A DNA stretch of 64,000 nucleotides from Rhodovastum sp963709085 (GTDB lineage Bacteria; Pseudomonadota; Alphaproteobacteria; Acetobacterales; Acetobacteraceae): assembly GCA_963709085.1 (NCBI GenBank), contig CAVPVB010000007.1, positions 2,232,001 through 2,296,000 on the forward strand, given 5' to 3'. A program made the translations under genes and the position numbers. The first letter of the stretch is position 1. Each line of letters begins with the position of its first letter. Under the pieces are notes generated by a model. It made no database searches. It was given only the letters and a program-made list of their open reading frames with translations, and had not been told where the DNA came from. Shown in pieces: positions 11,298 to 20,589 of the stretch.

Positions 11298-13636
11298 GAC
11301 CGGCCCTCCTCCTCCGCGTGGCTGTGTCCCGGCGGCATCTCGCCAGTGTGGGAAAGCGGCAGGGAAAACCAGAAGGTCGCGCCAATGCCGGGCACTGCCT
11401 CGACGCCCACCTTGCCGCCGTGGCGCTGGATGATCTTGCGGCAGATCGCCAGGCCGATGCCGCTGCCTTCATACTCGTCCGGCCCGTGCAGGCGCTGGAA
11501 CGGCTCGAACACCTGCTCGCTGTATTTCGGGTCGAAGCCGATGCCGTTGTCGCTCACGCTCACCCGCACCAGCGCCACCGCCCCCGGGTCGCCGCGGCGG
11601 CCATCCGGTTCCTCGGGTTCAGCGAAGATGCGGATGCGGCAAGGACGGTCGGGATGGCGGTATTTGAGGGCGTTCGACAGCAGGTTCTGCAGCACCTGGC
11701 GCATCTGGTTGCGGTCGCACTGCACCTTCGGCAGCGCGGTGCAGACAAGCTCGGCGGCCGCCTCCGCGATGCGCGGGCGCAAATCGGCCATGACCTCCTG
11801 CACGATTTCGTCCAGTCCCGCCGGCGCCAGCGGCTGGGCCTGCCGCCCGAGGCGGGAAAATTCGGCAAGATCGTTGATCAGGTTGCGCAGCCGGCGGGAC
11901 GAGCTTTCGATGCCGCTCACCATCGAACCCAGCCGCTCATCGCCCATGATGCCGATCAATTCCGCCAGCAGCCCGGCGAAGGCCTCGATGTGGCGCAGCG
12001 GCTCCTTCAGGTCGTGCGAGGCGACGTAGGCGAAGGATTCCAGCTCCTCGTTGCTGCGGGCCAACTGGCTGTTCACCCGCTCCAGTTCCTCGGCGCGGCG
12101 CAGGATGACGTCGATGACGAGGTCGCGGATTTCGATTGCCGCGGCGATCTCGTGGGCCTCCCAGGGGCGCGAGCGGCCGCGCGTCTCCTCGGTCCAGGCG
12201 GCAAAGGATTCGCGCGGCTGCAGCCGCGCGCCACTGGGGCCGAGGATAACCGGCTTGTTCGGGTTGCCGCCCCAGGTGACGGTCTGCGCCACTTCCGGGC
12301 GGAACCACAGCATCGTCCGCCGCGGCGGCGAACGCGACAGCGGCACCGCCAGCACGCCGCTGGCGAACGCCGCATAGGCGGCAGCCTCGGGCAGCAGCGT
12401 GCCCAGCCGGTCGGTCTGGAACAATTCGGCACCGCCTTCGCGGTCGATCCAGTCAACCAGAAGCTCGATCGCCTCGGCCGGCGGGGTGCGGCCGAGGGTG
12501 GTGACGGCATCCCGCCCGTACAGGCACAGGCCGGAGGCGCCCATCAGTTCCAGCAGCGCCTCGCTGTTGCGGACCAGGCCGGCGCGGTGGTCCCGCAACT
12601 GTTCGATATCGCTCAGCAGCCGGCGCTGGATGGCCTGACCCTTCAGCCCGTGCCGGGTGACCTCGGCCTCCCCCATCACGCCGATCTGCCAGGCCAGCAC
12701 CTGGGCCACCATTTCGCAGGCCTGGCGGGCGTCGTGACCGACATGGCGCGGCGCGCGGTTGTGGCAGGCGATCAGCCCCCACAGCCGGTCACCGCGCAGG
12801 ATGGAGACCGACATCGTGCCCAGGACACCCATGTTGGCCATGTATTCCAGGTGGATCGGCGAGACGCTGCGAAGCACGGCGTAGCTGAGGTCGATCGGCC
12901 GACCCGTAAGGGGGTTGCGGTCCGGTCGCAAAGGCGCCGGGCGGTAGCGGATGTCCGGGATGATGCGGATCGGATTCAGCGTATACAACGCCCGCGACTG
13001 CGCCGGGATATCAGACGGCGGAAAATGCAGGCCGAAGAATGAGTCGATCGTGTCGTTGCGGCTTTCGGCCACGACCTCACCGCTGGCATCGGCGGCGAAG
13101 CGGTAGACCATCACCCGGTCGTAGCCGGTGATCTGGCGCACCTCGCAGGCCGCGGCGGCGCAGGCCTCGGCCAGGGTGGGGGCGGCCTGCAGGCGCTTGA
13201 TGGCGCCGCGGGTGCGCTGGAAAAAGGTTTGCGAATCGAGCGCCTCCGCAGCGCGCGGCTCCAGCTCCAGAATGGCCAGGCCGTCATGGCGGTGCAGGAG
13301 GCCATCATAGGCGACGCCGCCGCCTTGAGGGAAGCGCAGCAGTACCGGCGGGCCGGCAGCGAATTCGCCCTGCCGGAGGGCGGCGCGCAGCCGGACGTTG
13401 CTTGCCTCGTCGAACAGCGAGGCGACCGGCTGGCCGAGCGGATCGGCAGGCAGCACGCCGGCGTGGTCGGCCACATTGTCGCTGACGCTGACGAGGGAGC
13501 CGTTTGCCTCGATGACGGCGAACAGCATGCCATGCGGCTGGATGGCGCCGGGAATGTGGATCGGTTCACGGTCGCAACTCGACAGATCCGCCGCAGCCGC
13601 GCCGTCAGATGTCCGGTCGCCGGGTTCGGGCTGCAT
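11294..13636 (-). CDS. bphP: Bacteriophytochrome histidine kinase (first of tandem pair)
   Basis: A 780-residue paralogue of the next gene with the same PAS-GAF-PHY-HisKA-HATPase layout. Chromophore Cys is C21 in LSSCDREPIHIPG; GAF has PPSDIPAQSRALY; the PHY tongue keeps the canonical PRESF; H-box is YVASHDLKEPLRHIEAF; ATPase has NALKYRHPDRP and DEYEGSGIGLAICRKI. The ATG at 13636 is chosen because GAGGAGAC lies five bases before it; a further in-frame start would add only ten residues without a good site. It is the first gene of a leftward operon: bphP, bphP, receiver, receiver-kinase. Its promoter should lie in the 116 bases after 13636, next to a palindromic repeat. Confidence 0.95.
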
Positions 13637-13693
13637 GGCGGTCTCCTCAGGCGAGCCAGCATACACGCGCCGCCGCGCCGCGACAGGGCCTGG

Positions 13694-13733
13694 TTGAAGG
13701 AAGGCCAGGGCAGAGCCCTGGCCTTCCCTTCAA
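13694..13733. repeat. Dispersed palindromic repeat, copy A (likely terminator)
   Basis: Near-perfect hairpin: arms run from 13694 and to 13733 around a core CCAGGGCAGAGCCCTGG at 13705-13721. It lies just downstream of the leftward amidase-like gene and upstream of bphP. The same core recurs at 26591, 52112 (inverted) and 52280, with relatives at 18799 and 40270. Confidence 0.7.
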
Positions 13734-13752
13734 TCGAGCCCAGCCGCCAGTG

Positions 13753-14316
13753 CTACCCCGCGCGGACGACGCGGAAGGCGCTTCCCGTGTTGGCGGGTGT
13801 CCCGCCCGGGTTCGTCCAGCGGATGGTTCGTACCGCGGCCGGGCTGCCCGACCACTGGTCCAATACCTGAATCCCGTTCTCGTCCTGACCGAGATAGATC
13901 GCCGCGTGGCTGCTGCCGTCGCGCGCATTGGCGTAGCGGCCCGTCTTGTCGAAGGTGGCGATGACGGTGCCGGGACGCAGGCTCGTGTTGCCCTGCACCG
14001 GTTCACCGCATCCCCAGCAGGCGGTCGAGCCGATGCCCGGACTGACGGCGTAAATGAGGGCAACACACTGACCGGTGCCAGCCGAGCGGCCGATGAAGTG
14101 GCCGAAGGAAGCGGGAACGGCGTTGTCGCCGGAGCCCGATCCCGCCCGCGTTCCTGCGGAATGCCCGGCATGGTGCCGCATCGCCGCGTGGGCGAAATCC
14201 GAGAATGTGCCTGCCGTGCCGCCGCTTTTGCCAGGCAGCGCGTGACCCCCTGATACCGAACGAACCGATCCGTGCGAATGATGCGACAAGCCGCCGCGGT
14301 GTTCGACTGCACTCAT
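13753..14316 (-). CDS. BPSL0067-family protein (amidase-like)
   Basis: A 187-residue protein whose C-terminal ~120 residues match the BPSL0067 family: GTGQCVALIYAV with a likely catalytic Cys, GTVIATFDKTGRYAN, then SSHAAIYLGQDENGI with a likely catalytic His, followed by QVLDQWSG and a final VRTIRW strand. The family is NlpC/P60-like and includes type VI secretion amidase effectors. The first ~60 residues are Gly/His/Ser-rich (AMRHHAGHSAG) with no signal peptide. No type VI gene or obvious immunity gene is adjacent, so the delivery route and role are unknown. Family call is good; effector function is inference. Confidence 0.75.
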   Translation of the reverse strand: MSAVEHRGGLSHHSHGSVRSVSGGHALPGKSGGTAGTFSDFAHAAMRHHAGHSAGTRAGSGSGDNAVPASFGHFIGRSAGTGQCVALIYAVSPGIGSTACWGCGEPVQGNTSLRPGTVIATFDKTGRYANARDGSSHAAIYLGQDENGIQVLDQWSGSPAAVRTIRWTNPGGTPANTGSAFRVVRAG

Positions 14317-14477
14317 GGATCACAGCCCTCGTATCAGTCACCCATCGGCATCACCGACCCATCAGCGATGGATCACGGACTCCGCAGGATCTTCTGTCCG
14401 GATGCGCCGACGCTAAGTCGGCGGATGTTTCAAATGCGTTAACCCGCCCCGCCGGCCAAAACGACCGGCCCCACGCC

Positions 14478-16292
14478 TCACCCCTGCGGATGCAGCGGTG
14501 GCCCGTCAAGGATGAGCCGGATGCGCCCCGCCAGGTCGCCGAAGGTGAACGGCTTGGTGACGATCTGCACCGCCGCATCGAGCGGCTGGGCGGCCGTGGC
14601 CGCACTCTGCACGTAGCCGGTGGTCAGCAGCACCTTCAGCCCGGCCTTGCGGCGCAGGGCCAGATTCGCCAGCTGCCGGCCGTTCATGCCGCCAGGCAAG
14701 CCGATATCGGTGAACAGCAGCCGGATTTCCGGATGGTGGTCCAGCAGGTCGAGCGCCGAGCCGCCATCCACCGCCGCCAGCACCTCGTAGCCCAGCTCGC
14801 GCAGCGCCTCCACGCTGTAGGAGCGGACGTCCTCGTTGTCTTCGACCACCAGCACCGTGTCGTTCCCCCGGGAACCGGCATTGCCGCCGGCCTCCGCGCG
14901 GAATGTTTCCGGCTGTTCCTGTCCCGGGGTCAGGACCGGGACCAGTCGGGGCAGGTAGATTTCGACCGTCGTGCCGGCGCCCGGCCGGCTGCGGAGGGCG
15001 ATGTGGCCGGTGGACTGCTTGACGAAGCCGTAAACCTGGCTCAGCCCGAGGCCGGTGCCGTAGCCCACCTGCTTGGTCGTGAAGAACGGCTCGCACGCGC
15101 GGTCCAGCGTCTCCTGGTCCATGCCGATACCGGTATCCGTCACCGCCACCATCACATAGTCACCGGCCACCGCGTCCGCCGTGTCGGGGTCGGACCCGTC
15201 ATGGGCCAGCATCCGGTTTTCGGTTCTGACCGTCAGCCGGCCGCCATTCGGCATCGCGTCGCGCGCATTCACCGCGAGGTTCAGTACGGCGCTTTCAAGC
15301 TGGTTCGGGTCGGCCTGCGCCTGCCACAGACATTCCGCCAGAACGGCATCCAGGGCGATGGTTTCCCCCAGGGTCCGCCGCAGCACTTCCAGCATGCCGC
15401 CAACCAGCCGGTTCACATCCACCGGCCGCGGGTCGAGCGCCTGCCGGCGCGAGAAGGCGAGCATGCGCTGCACCAGCACCGCCGCCCGGTCGGCCCCCTT
15501 CTTGGCCAGGTCGATGCCGCGATCGAGGCGCGCCGTCGTCGGTCCGGGTTGCAGCTTCGGCAGTTGCCGCTCGATCATCTCCAGCCCGCCGATCACCACC
15601 GTCAGCAGGTTGTTGAAATCATGCGCCACGCCGCCGGTGAGCTGGCCCAAAGCTTCCATCTTCTGGGCCTGATGCAGCAGCGCCTCGGCGCGTTCCCGTT
15701 CGATGATTTCGATGCGCAGGCGCGCATTGGCGTCGCGCAGCGCGGTCTCGGCCTGCTGCTGTTCGGTCAGGTCGGTAACGATGCCGCACAGCAACCGCGT
15801 GCCGTCGGTAACGAGGTCGGTGAGCGACAGGTGGACCGGGATCGTGCCGCCGTCGGCCACCCGCAATCGCAGCCTGCCGCGCCCCCCGCCCTGGGTGGTC
15901 AGACCCTCGAAAAGGTTCTCGTCATCCGCGGCGATCATCTCCTGCATCCGGCCGCCGATCACCTTTTCGTGCGGCATGCGCAGCAGCGCGGCCATCCGGC
16001 TGTTGCAGTAGAGCACCACCCCGTCCGGCGTCAGCGTCAGGGCGCCTTCGCCGATCTGCTCGATCAACCGGCGATAAGGCCGGTCATCGTTTTCCAGGGT
16101 GTAGACCTGCGGCCCTGCCTGCCCCTGCACGACGATGGCGTCCACGTCGCCGGAGCGGATGGCGGCGATGGTCTCTTCCGCCTCGCGAAGCCTCTCCTCG
16201 ACATCCCGGAGGTGGTGTCGCAGGTTGGCAGTATCCTCTCCCCCATCGGGGCCGGCGCCTTCCCCATTCGGTTGCCCGGACACCGCCATCAT
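14478..16292 (-). CDS. PAS hybrid histidine kinase, last gene of the kai operon
   Basis: A 604-residue cytoplasmic kinase. An N-terminal coiled coil (LRDVEERLREAEETIAAIRS) leads into a PAS domain (GEGALTLTPDGVVLYCNSRM), a HisKA domain (MEALGQLTGGVAHDFNNLL), a HATPase (GTGLGLSQVYGFVKQSTG) and a C-terminal receiver (TVLVVEDNEDVRSYS; phospho-Asp in LLFTDIGLPGGMNG). It overlaps the upstream kaiB by four bases, so it is translationally coupled to it. It does not carry the KaiB-like sensor fold of cyanobacterial SasA, so it could read the Kai state through PAS or be a separate branch. It probably forms the output of the kaiC-kaiB-kaiB unit. Confidence 0.88.
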   Translation of the reverse strand: MMAVSGQPNGEGAGPDGGEDTANLRHHLRDVEERLREAEETIAAIRSGDVDAIVVQGQAGPQVYTLENDDRPYRRLIEQIGEGALTLTPDGVVLYCNSRMAALLRMPHEKVIGGRMQEMIAADDENLFEGLTTQGGGRGRLRLRVADGGTIPVHLSLTDLVTDGTRLLCGIVTDLTEQQQAETALRDANARLRIEIIERERAEALLHQAQKMEALGQLTGGVAHDFNNLLTVVIGGLEMIERQLPKLQPGPTTARLDRGIDLAKKGADRAAVLVQRMLAFSRRQALDPRPVDVNRLVGGMLEVLRRTLGETIALDAVLAECLWQAQADPNQLESAVLNLAVNARDAMPNGGRLTVRTENRMLAHDGSDPDTADAVAGDYVMVAVTDTGIGMDQETLDRACEPFFTTKQVGYGTGLGLSQVYGFVKQSTGHIALRSRPGAGTTVEIYLPRLVPVLTPGQEQPETFRAEAGGNAGSRGNDTVLVVEDNEDVRSYSVEALRELGYEVLAAVDGGSALDLLDHHPEIRLLFTDIGLPGGMNGRQLANLALRRKAGLKVLLTTGYVQSAATAAQPLDAAVQIVTKPFTFGDLAGRIRLILDGPPLHPQG

Positions 16293-16636
16293 CCGGTGGG
16301 CCCCGCTTTCGGAATGATATCAAGGCCGGCCAGCACCCGCTCACGATCGGAAAGATCGCCGATCAGGCGGCGCAGCGGCACCGGCAGCAGCTTGACCAGC
16401 GTCGGCACGGCGACCACCTGGTCCGCCTTCGTAGCCGCCGGATTCTGGTAGATGTCGATCACGTCCAGTTCGTACTGGTCTCTCAGCAGGGTGTCGCAGA
16501 CCCGCCGCATGCTGGCGATGGCACGCACCGAACGCGCCGTCGTGCCGCTGACATACAGACGCAGGACATAGTGCGGATGGTCTGCTCCGGACGTGCCGTT
16601 CGGCGTCTCCGGGCCGGGCGGTGAATCATTCTTCAT
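16289..16636 (-). CDS. kaiB: KaiB-family clock protein (second copy)
   Basis: A 115-residue thioredoxin-like protein matching KaiB: YVLRLYVSGTTARSVRAI, then VIDIYQNPAATKADQVVA and VPTLVKLLPVPLRRLIGDL, ending RERVLAGLDI. KaiB binds KaiC and, in cyanobacteria, switches fold to do so. About 20 residues at the N-terminus are an extra polar extension. It begins one base after the upstream kaiB stop and overlaps the kinase gene by four bases. It differs clearly from the other copy, so the pair is not a fresh duplication. Confidence 0.92.
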   Translation of the reverse strand: MKNDSPPGPETPNGTSGADHPHYVLRLYVSGTTARSVRAIASMRRVCDTLLRDQYELDVIDIYQNPAATKADQVVAVPTLVKLLPVPLRRLIGDLSDRERVLAGLDIIPKAGPTG

Positions 16637-16637
16637 C

Positions 16638-17006
16638 TCAAATCTCCTTGGCCCCCAGATCGAGACCCACGAGAACCCGCTCGGTGTCGGCCAGATTGCC
16701 GATCAGCCGCTTGATCGGCGTCGGCAGGCGGCGGACCAGGGTCGGAATGGCGACGATCTGATCGCTGGCGGCAAGCTGCGGGTGCTCCAGCAGGTCGATG
16801 ACCTCGATCTTATGGCGCCCCGGCAGATATTGTTCGCACACTGCGGTCAGGTTCGCCAGCGCCGCCGCCGACCGGGCGGTCCGGCCGGCAATATAGAGGC
16901 GGAGATTGTAGAACGTCCTGCCGTCATCGGCATCGTTGTCGGCGTCCGGCTCGGTGTTCGCCGGGCCGGTCCCGTCCGGTTCCGTCGGGCCGGTCATGGC
17001 CGCCAC
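16638..17006 (-). CDS. kaiB: KaiB-family clock protein (first copy)
   Basis: A 122-residue KaiB homologue: YNLRLYIAGRTARSAAAL, IEVIDLLEHPQLAASDQIVA, IPTLVRRLPTPIKRLIGNL and ERVLVGLDL follow the family closely. A 30-residue acidic N-terminal extension (TEPDADNDADDG) precedes the fold. Its start overlaps the end of kaiC by 13 bases, so kaiC, both kaiB genes and the kinase form one transcript. Confidence 0.93.
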   Translation of the reverse strand: MAAMTGPTEPDGTGPANTEPDADNDADDGRTFYNLRLYIAGRTARSAAALANLTAVCEQYLPGRHKIEVIDLLEHPQLAASDQIVAIPTLVRRLPTPIKRLIGNLADTERVLVGLDLGAKEI

Positions 17007-18701
17007 CGCCGTTGGATCGCCATCGCCTGCCGGTCGGCGGCCTGCCCCTGTTGCCGCGCCGTTTCCTGGTCGAGCAGGCTGGACAGGTCTTCGTCTTCGC
17101 CCTCCAGCGCCATCTGCAGATCGGTGATCTGGCGCTCGATCGCCGCCCGCCGGCGGGCGATCTCGCGGCGCCGGCGATCGGTTTCCTGCGCATGCAACTG
17201 GGCCTGCCGCGTCTCCGCCGCCTCCTGCGCGAGCCGCGCCGAGCCGGTCAGCATGCCCGCCGGGCCGAGATAGGCCTCCACCAGCCGGATGCCGTCGCCG
17301 GTCAGCAGAAACTCCCGGATCTGGTTGGAATGGCTCATGCCGCGCGATTTCAACACATACAGGCCGCGATTGCGCTCCCCGTTGAACTCGATGTTGGTCA
17401 GCGACAGCCAGGTATCCATCAGCGAGGAGATGCCCTGGCTGGTATTGTTCACCTTGTCTTCGCCGGTCACGAGGTTGGTCATCAGCGCCGTGACCCCCCG
17501 TGTCTTCAGCAGGTCCACCAGGCGCAACAGCATCGCGTGCAGCTCGATCGCGTCGCCCCGCAGGCTGGAGAACGGGTCGATAACCACCACCGCGGGCTGA
17601 AAGAGGTCGATATCGTGCTGGACCCGCGCGAGATGCATCTCCAGCCCGTACAGGCTGGGACGTGCCGCCTCGAACCGGAGCAGCCCGCGCTCTGCCGGAG
17701 GCGCCAGATCGACGCCGACCGAGCGCATGTTGCGGATGATTTGCGCCGGCGATTCCTCATAGGCGAAATACAGGCACCGCTCGCCGCGCTTACAGGCCGC
17801 GTGGTACGAAATGGGAGGCCAGGCTGGTCTTTCCAGTGCCGGCGGCGCCGGAGAGGAGAATGCTCGAGCCGCGGTAGAAGCCGCCGCCGCCGAGCATCGC
17901 ATCCAGGCCCGCCACCCCCGTCGGCACCCGCTCATCGAACGCCTGATGCTGCAACCCGGCCGAGGTGACCGGCAGCACGCTGATGCCGTCGGCATCGATC
18001 AGGAACGGGTATTCATCCGCCCCGTGCACCGAGCCACGGTACTTCACCACCCGCAGGCGCCGTGTGGAGATCTGGTTCTGCACCCGGTTGTCGAGCAGGA
18101 TCACGCAATCGGAGACGTATTCCTCCAGGCCATGACGGGTGAGCGTGCCGCCGCCCTGCTCGGCCGTGATCAGCGCGGTGACGCCCCGCGCCTTCAGCCA
18201 GCCGAACAGGCGCCGCAACTCCGCGCGCAGCACGGCGGCGTTCTGCAACCCGCCGAACAGGGCCTCCAGCGTGTCCAGGACCACCCGTTTCGCGCCGACC
18301 GAGCGGATCGCATAGTCGAGCCGGACGAACAGGCCCTCCAGATCGTAGTCGCCGGTTTCCTCGATCTCGCTGCGCTCGATCCGCACGTAATCCATGGCGA
18401 GCTTGTTCGCGGCGACCAGGGCCGCAACATCGAAGCCCAGCGAGGCCACGTTCTGGGCCAGGTCGTCGGCGGTCTCCTCGAAGCTCATGAACACGCCCGG
18501 CTCGTTGAACTGGACGGCGCCCTTCACCAGGAAGGTCATGGCGAACAATGTCTTGCCCGCCCCCGCGCGACCGCAGATGAGCGATGGCCTTCCGGCCGGC
18601 AGACCGCCGAACGTTATCTCATCGAAGCCGGTGATGCCGGTCGGGGTCTTGGCGAGAGTTTCCATAGCGCAGCCGGAAGCAAATGGTTCATTATCGGCCA
18701 T
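16994..18701 (-). pseudogene. kaiC: KaiC ATPase/kinase, double RecA domain, interrupted by a single-base frameshift
   Basis: Reconstructed length is about 568 residues with two KaiC domains. CI: GITGFDEITFGGLPAGRP, Walker A GRAGAGKT and catalytic Glu pair MSFEETADD. CII: VAGLDAMLGGGGFYRG, Walker A GAAGTGKTSLASHF, YFAYEESPAQI, then NNTSQGISSLMDTWLS. Aligned to cyanobacterial KaiC, the autophosphorylation pair S431/T432 is Ser-Ser here. A long Arg/Gln/Glu-rich helical tail follows. The frame breaks right after the CII Walker A: frame one stops at 17790; the rest starts HAACKRGERCLYFAYEES. Dropping one G of the pair at 17803-17804 joins them as SHFVHAACKRGER. Start ATG 18701 has GGA seven bases before; 18665 is an alternative. 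True disruption or one-base sequence error. Confidence 0.88.
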
Positions 18702-18723
18702 ATTGTCATTCCATACTGCGGCA

Positions 18724-18747
18724 GTTCCGACGGAAATGTTACGGAAC
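18724..18747. promoter_or_regulatory. Inverted repeat upstream of kaiC
   Basis: GTTCCG at 18724-18729 and CGGAAC at 18742-18747 form a perfect 6-base inverted repeat with a 12-base spacer, ending 22 bases before the chosen kaiC start. Position and symmetry suit an operator for the kai operon. The protein that would bind it is unknown. Confidence 0.35.
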
Positions 18748-18798
18748 TTACGATCGGTTGGGTGAAGAAGCAAGGTTGGGGCTTTGCCCCAAACCCCA

Positions 18799-18825
18799 CC
18801 AAGGGCCGGGAGGCCCCTGGACCCC
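18799..18825. repeat. Dispersed palindromic repeat, copy B
   Basis: CCAAGGGCCGGGAGGCCCCTGG followed by ACCCC, a partial copy of the family. The same block with small changes lies at 52134-52159, next to another member. It sits immediately downstream of pyrG and upstream of kaiC, where it may end or stabilise the pyrG transcript. Confidence 0.55.
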
Positions 18826-18830
18826 ATTCC

Positions 18831-20477
18831 TCAGACCAGGCGCATTTGCCTTACCGCCGCCGCAATGAACCCGCTGAACAAAGGATGCGGTTCAAACGGC
18901 TTGGATTTCAACTCAGGGTGGAATTGCACGCCCACGAACCAGGGATGCTCCGGGTATTCCACCATCTCCGGTAGCACCCTGTCGGGCGACATGCCGGAGA
19001 AGCGCAGCCCTGCCCGCTCCAGCCGCTCCTTGTAGCGCACGTTCACTTCATAGCGATGACGGTGCCGCTCGGCGATCCGCGGCACCCCGCCATAGATGTC
19101 GCTGACCAGCGAGCCGGGCGCCAGGACGGCCGGATAGGCGCCGAGCCGCATGGTGCCGCCGAGGTCGCCGCCTTCGGCCCGGCGTTCGATCTCGTTGCCG
19201 CGCGCCCATTCGGTCAGCAGCCCGACCACCGGGTCGTCGCACGGACCGAACTCGGTGGAGGAGGCGCCCGGCAGGTCGGCGAGGTGGCGGGCGCATTCGA
19301 TCACCGCCATCTGCATGCCGAAGCAGATGCCGAAGAAGGGCACCCGGCGCTGGCGGGCGAACTGCACCGCCTCGATCATGCCCTCGGTGCCGCGTTCGCC
19401 GAAGCCGCCCGGCACCAGGATGCCGTGCACGCCTTCCAGCCGGGCCACCGTGTCCGGCTTTTCGAAGATGCCGGCATCCATCCAATCGAGCGTGACCCGC
19501 ACCCGGTTGGCGAGGCCGCCATGGGCGAGCGCCTCGGCCAGCGATTTGTAGCTGTCGAGCAGGTTGGTGTACTTGCCGACCACCGCGATCTTCACCTCGC
19601 CTTCCGGCGCGCGGACGATTTCGACGATGCGCTGCCAGCGGGAAACATCCGGCTCCATATCGTAGGGGAAGCCGAAATGGCGCAGCACTTCGCGGTCCAT
19701 GCCCTCGGCGTGGTAGCTCACCGGCACCTGGTAGATGGTGTCCACGTCCAGCGCCGCGATCACCGCCTCGGGGCGGACGTTGCAGAACAGCGCGATCTTG
19801 CGGCGTTCATTCGCCGGGATCGGCCGGTCGCAGCGGCAGATCAGCATGTTGGCCTGGATGCCGACATTGAGCAGTTCCTTGACGGAATGCTGCGTCGGCT
19901 TGGTCTTCAGCTCGCCGGCCGAGGGAATCCAGGGCACCAGCGTCAGGTGCACGAACATCACCCGCTGCGGTCCCAGCTCGTTGCCGAGCTGGCGGATGGC
20001 CTCGAGGAACGGCAGGCCCTCGATGTCGCCGACGGTGCCGCCGATTTCGATCAGGGCGAAATCGGTCGGCCGGCCCTGCGCGTCGTCGAGGTCGCGGGTG
20101 ATGGTTTCCTTGATGGCGTCGGTGATGTGCGGAATCACCTGCACGGTGGCGCCGAGATAGTCGCCGCGGCGCTCGCGGGCGATCACGTCGGAGTAGATGC
20201 GCCCGGTGGTGGCGTTGTCGGAGCGGCTGGCATGCACGCCGGTGAAGCGCTCGTAATGGCCGAGATCGAGGTCGGTCTCGGCGCCGTCGTCGGTGACGAA
20301 CACCTCGCCATGCTGCAGCGGGCTCATCGTGCCCGGGTCAACGTTGAGATAGGGGTCGAGCTTGCGCAGCCGCACCGAATAGCCGCGCGCCTGCAGCAGC
20401 GCCCCGAGGGCGGCCGATGCGATACCCTTACCGAGCGAGGAGACCACGCCGCCGGTGATGAAGACAAACCGCGTCAT
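18831..20477 (-). CDS. pyrG: CTP synthase
   Basis: A 548-residue enzyme that makes CTP from UTP, ATP and glutamine in the cytoplasm. The synthetase half begins MTRFVFITGGVVSSLGKGIA (P-loop-like) and has the KLDPYLNVDPGTMSPLQHGEV signature. The C-terminal class I glutamine amidotransferase has the nucleophile Cys in FFGICFGMQMAVIE and the His-Glu end VGVQFHPELKSKP. ATG 20477 is the family start; longer in-frame starts lie in unconserved sequence. Full length for the family. It stands apart from pyrB/pyrC' at 40-42 kb. Confidence 0.97.
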   Translation of the reverse strand: MTRFVFITGGVVSSLGKGIASAALGALLQARGYSVRLRKLDPYLNVDPGTMSPLQHGEVFVTDDGAETDLDLGHYERFTGVHASRSDNATTGRIYSDVIARERRGDYLGATVQVIPHITDAIKETITRDLDDAQGRPTDFALIEIGGTVGDIEGLPFLEAIRQLGNELGPQRVMFVHLTLVPWIPSAGELKTKPTQHSVKELLNVGIQANMLICRCDRPIPANERRKIALFCNVRPEAVIAALDVDTIYQVPVSYHAEGMDREVLRHFGFPYDMEPDVSRWQRIVEIVRAPEGEVKIAVVGKYTNLLDSYKSLAEALAHGGLANRVRVTLDWMDAGIFEKPDTVARLEGVHGILVPGGFGERGTEGMIEAVQFARQRRVPFFGICFGMQMAVIECARHLADLPGASSTEFGPCDDPVVGLLTEWARGNEIERRAEGGDLGGTMRLGAYPAVLAPGSLVSDIYGGVPRIAERHRHRYEVNVRYKERLERAGLRFSGMSPDRVLPEMVEYPEHPWFVGVQFHPELKSKPFEPHPLFSGFIAAAVRQMRLV

Positions 20478-20589
20478 GGGAGACCAGTATAGTGGGGCGG
20501 CCGAGTCAGGGGAAATGACGTGCCTGAGTTCAGGCCGGGATGGGAGGCGTGCGTCCGGCGCGCGGGTTCGCGGGCCGGCACTCTGGCGG

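Noticed and set aside
17790..17810. Programmed frameshift as an explanation for the split kaiC
   Set aside because: No slippery heptamer, stimulatory stem or internal Shine-Dalgarno sequence was seen, and the restored protein needs loss of one base within a conserved motif. Mutation or sequence error is simpler.
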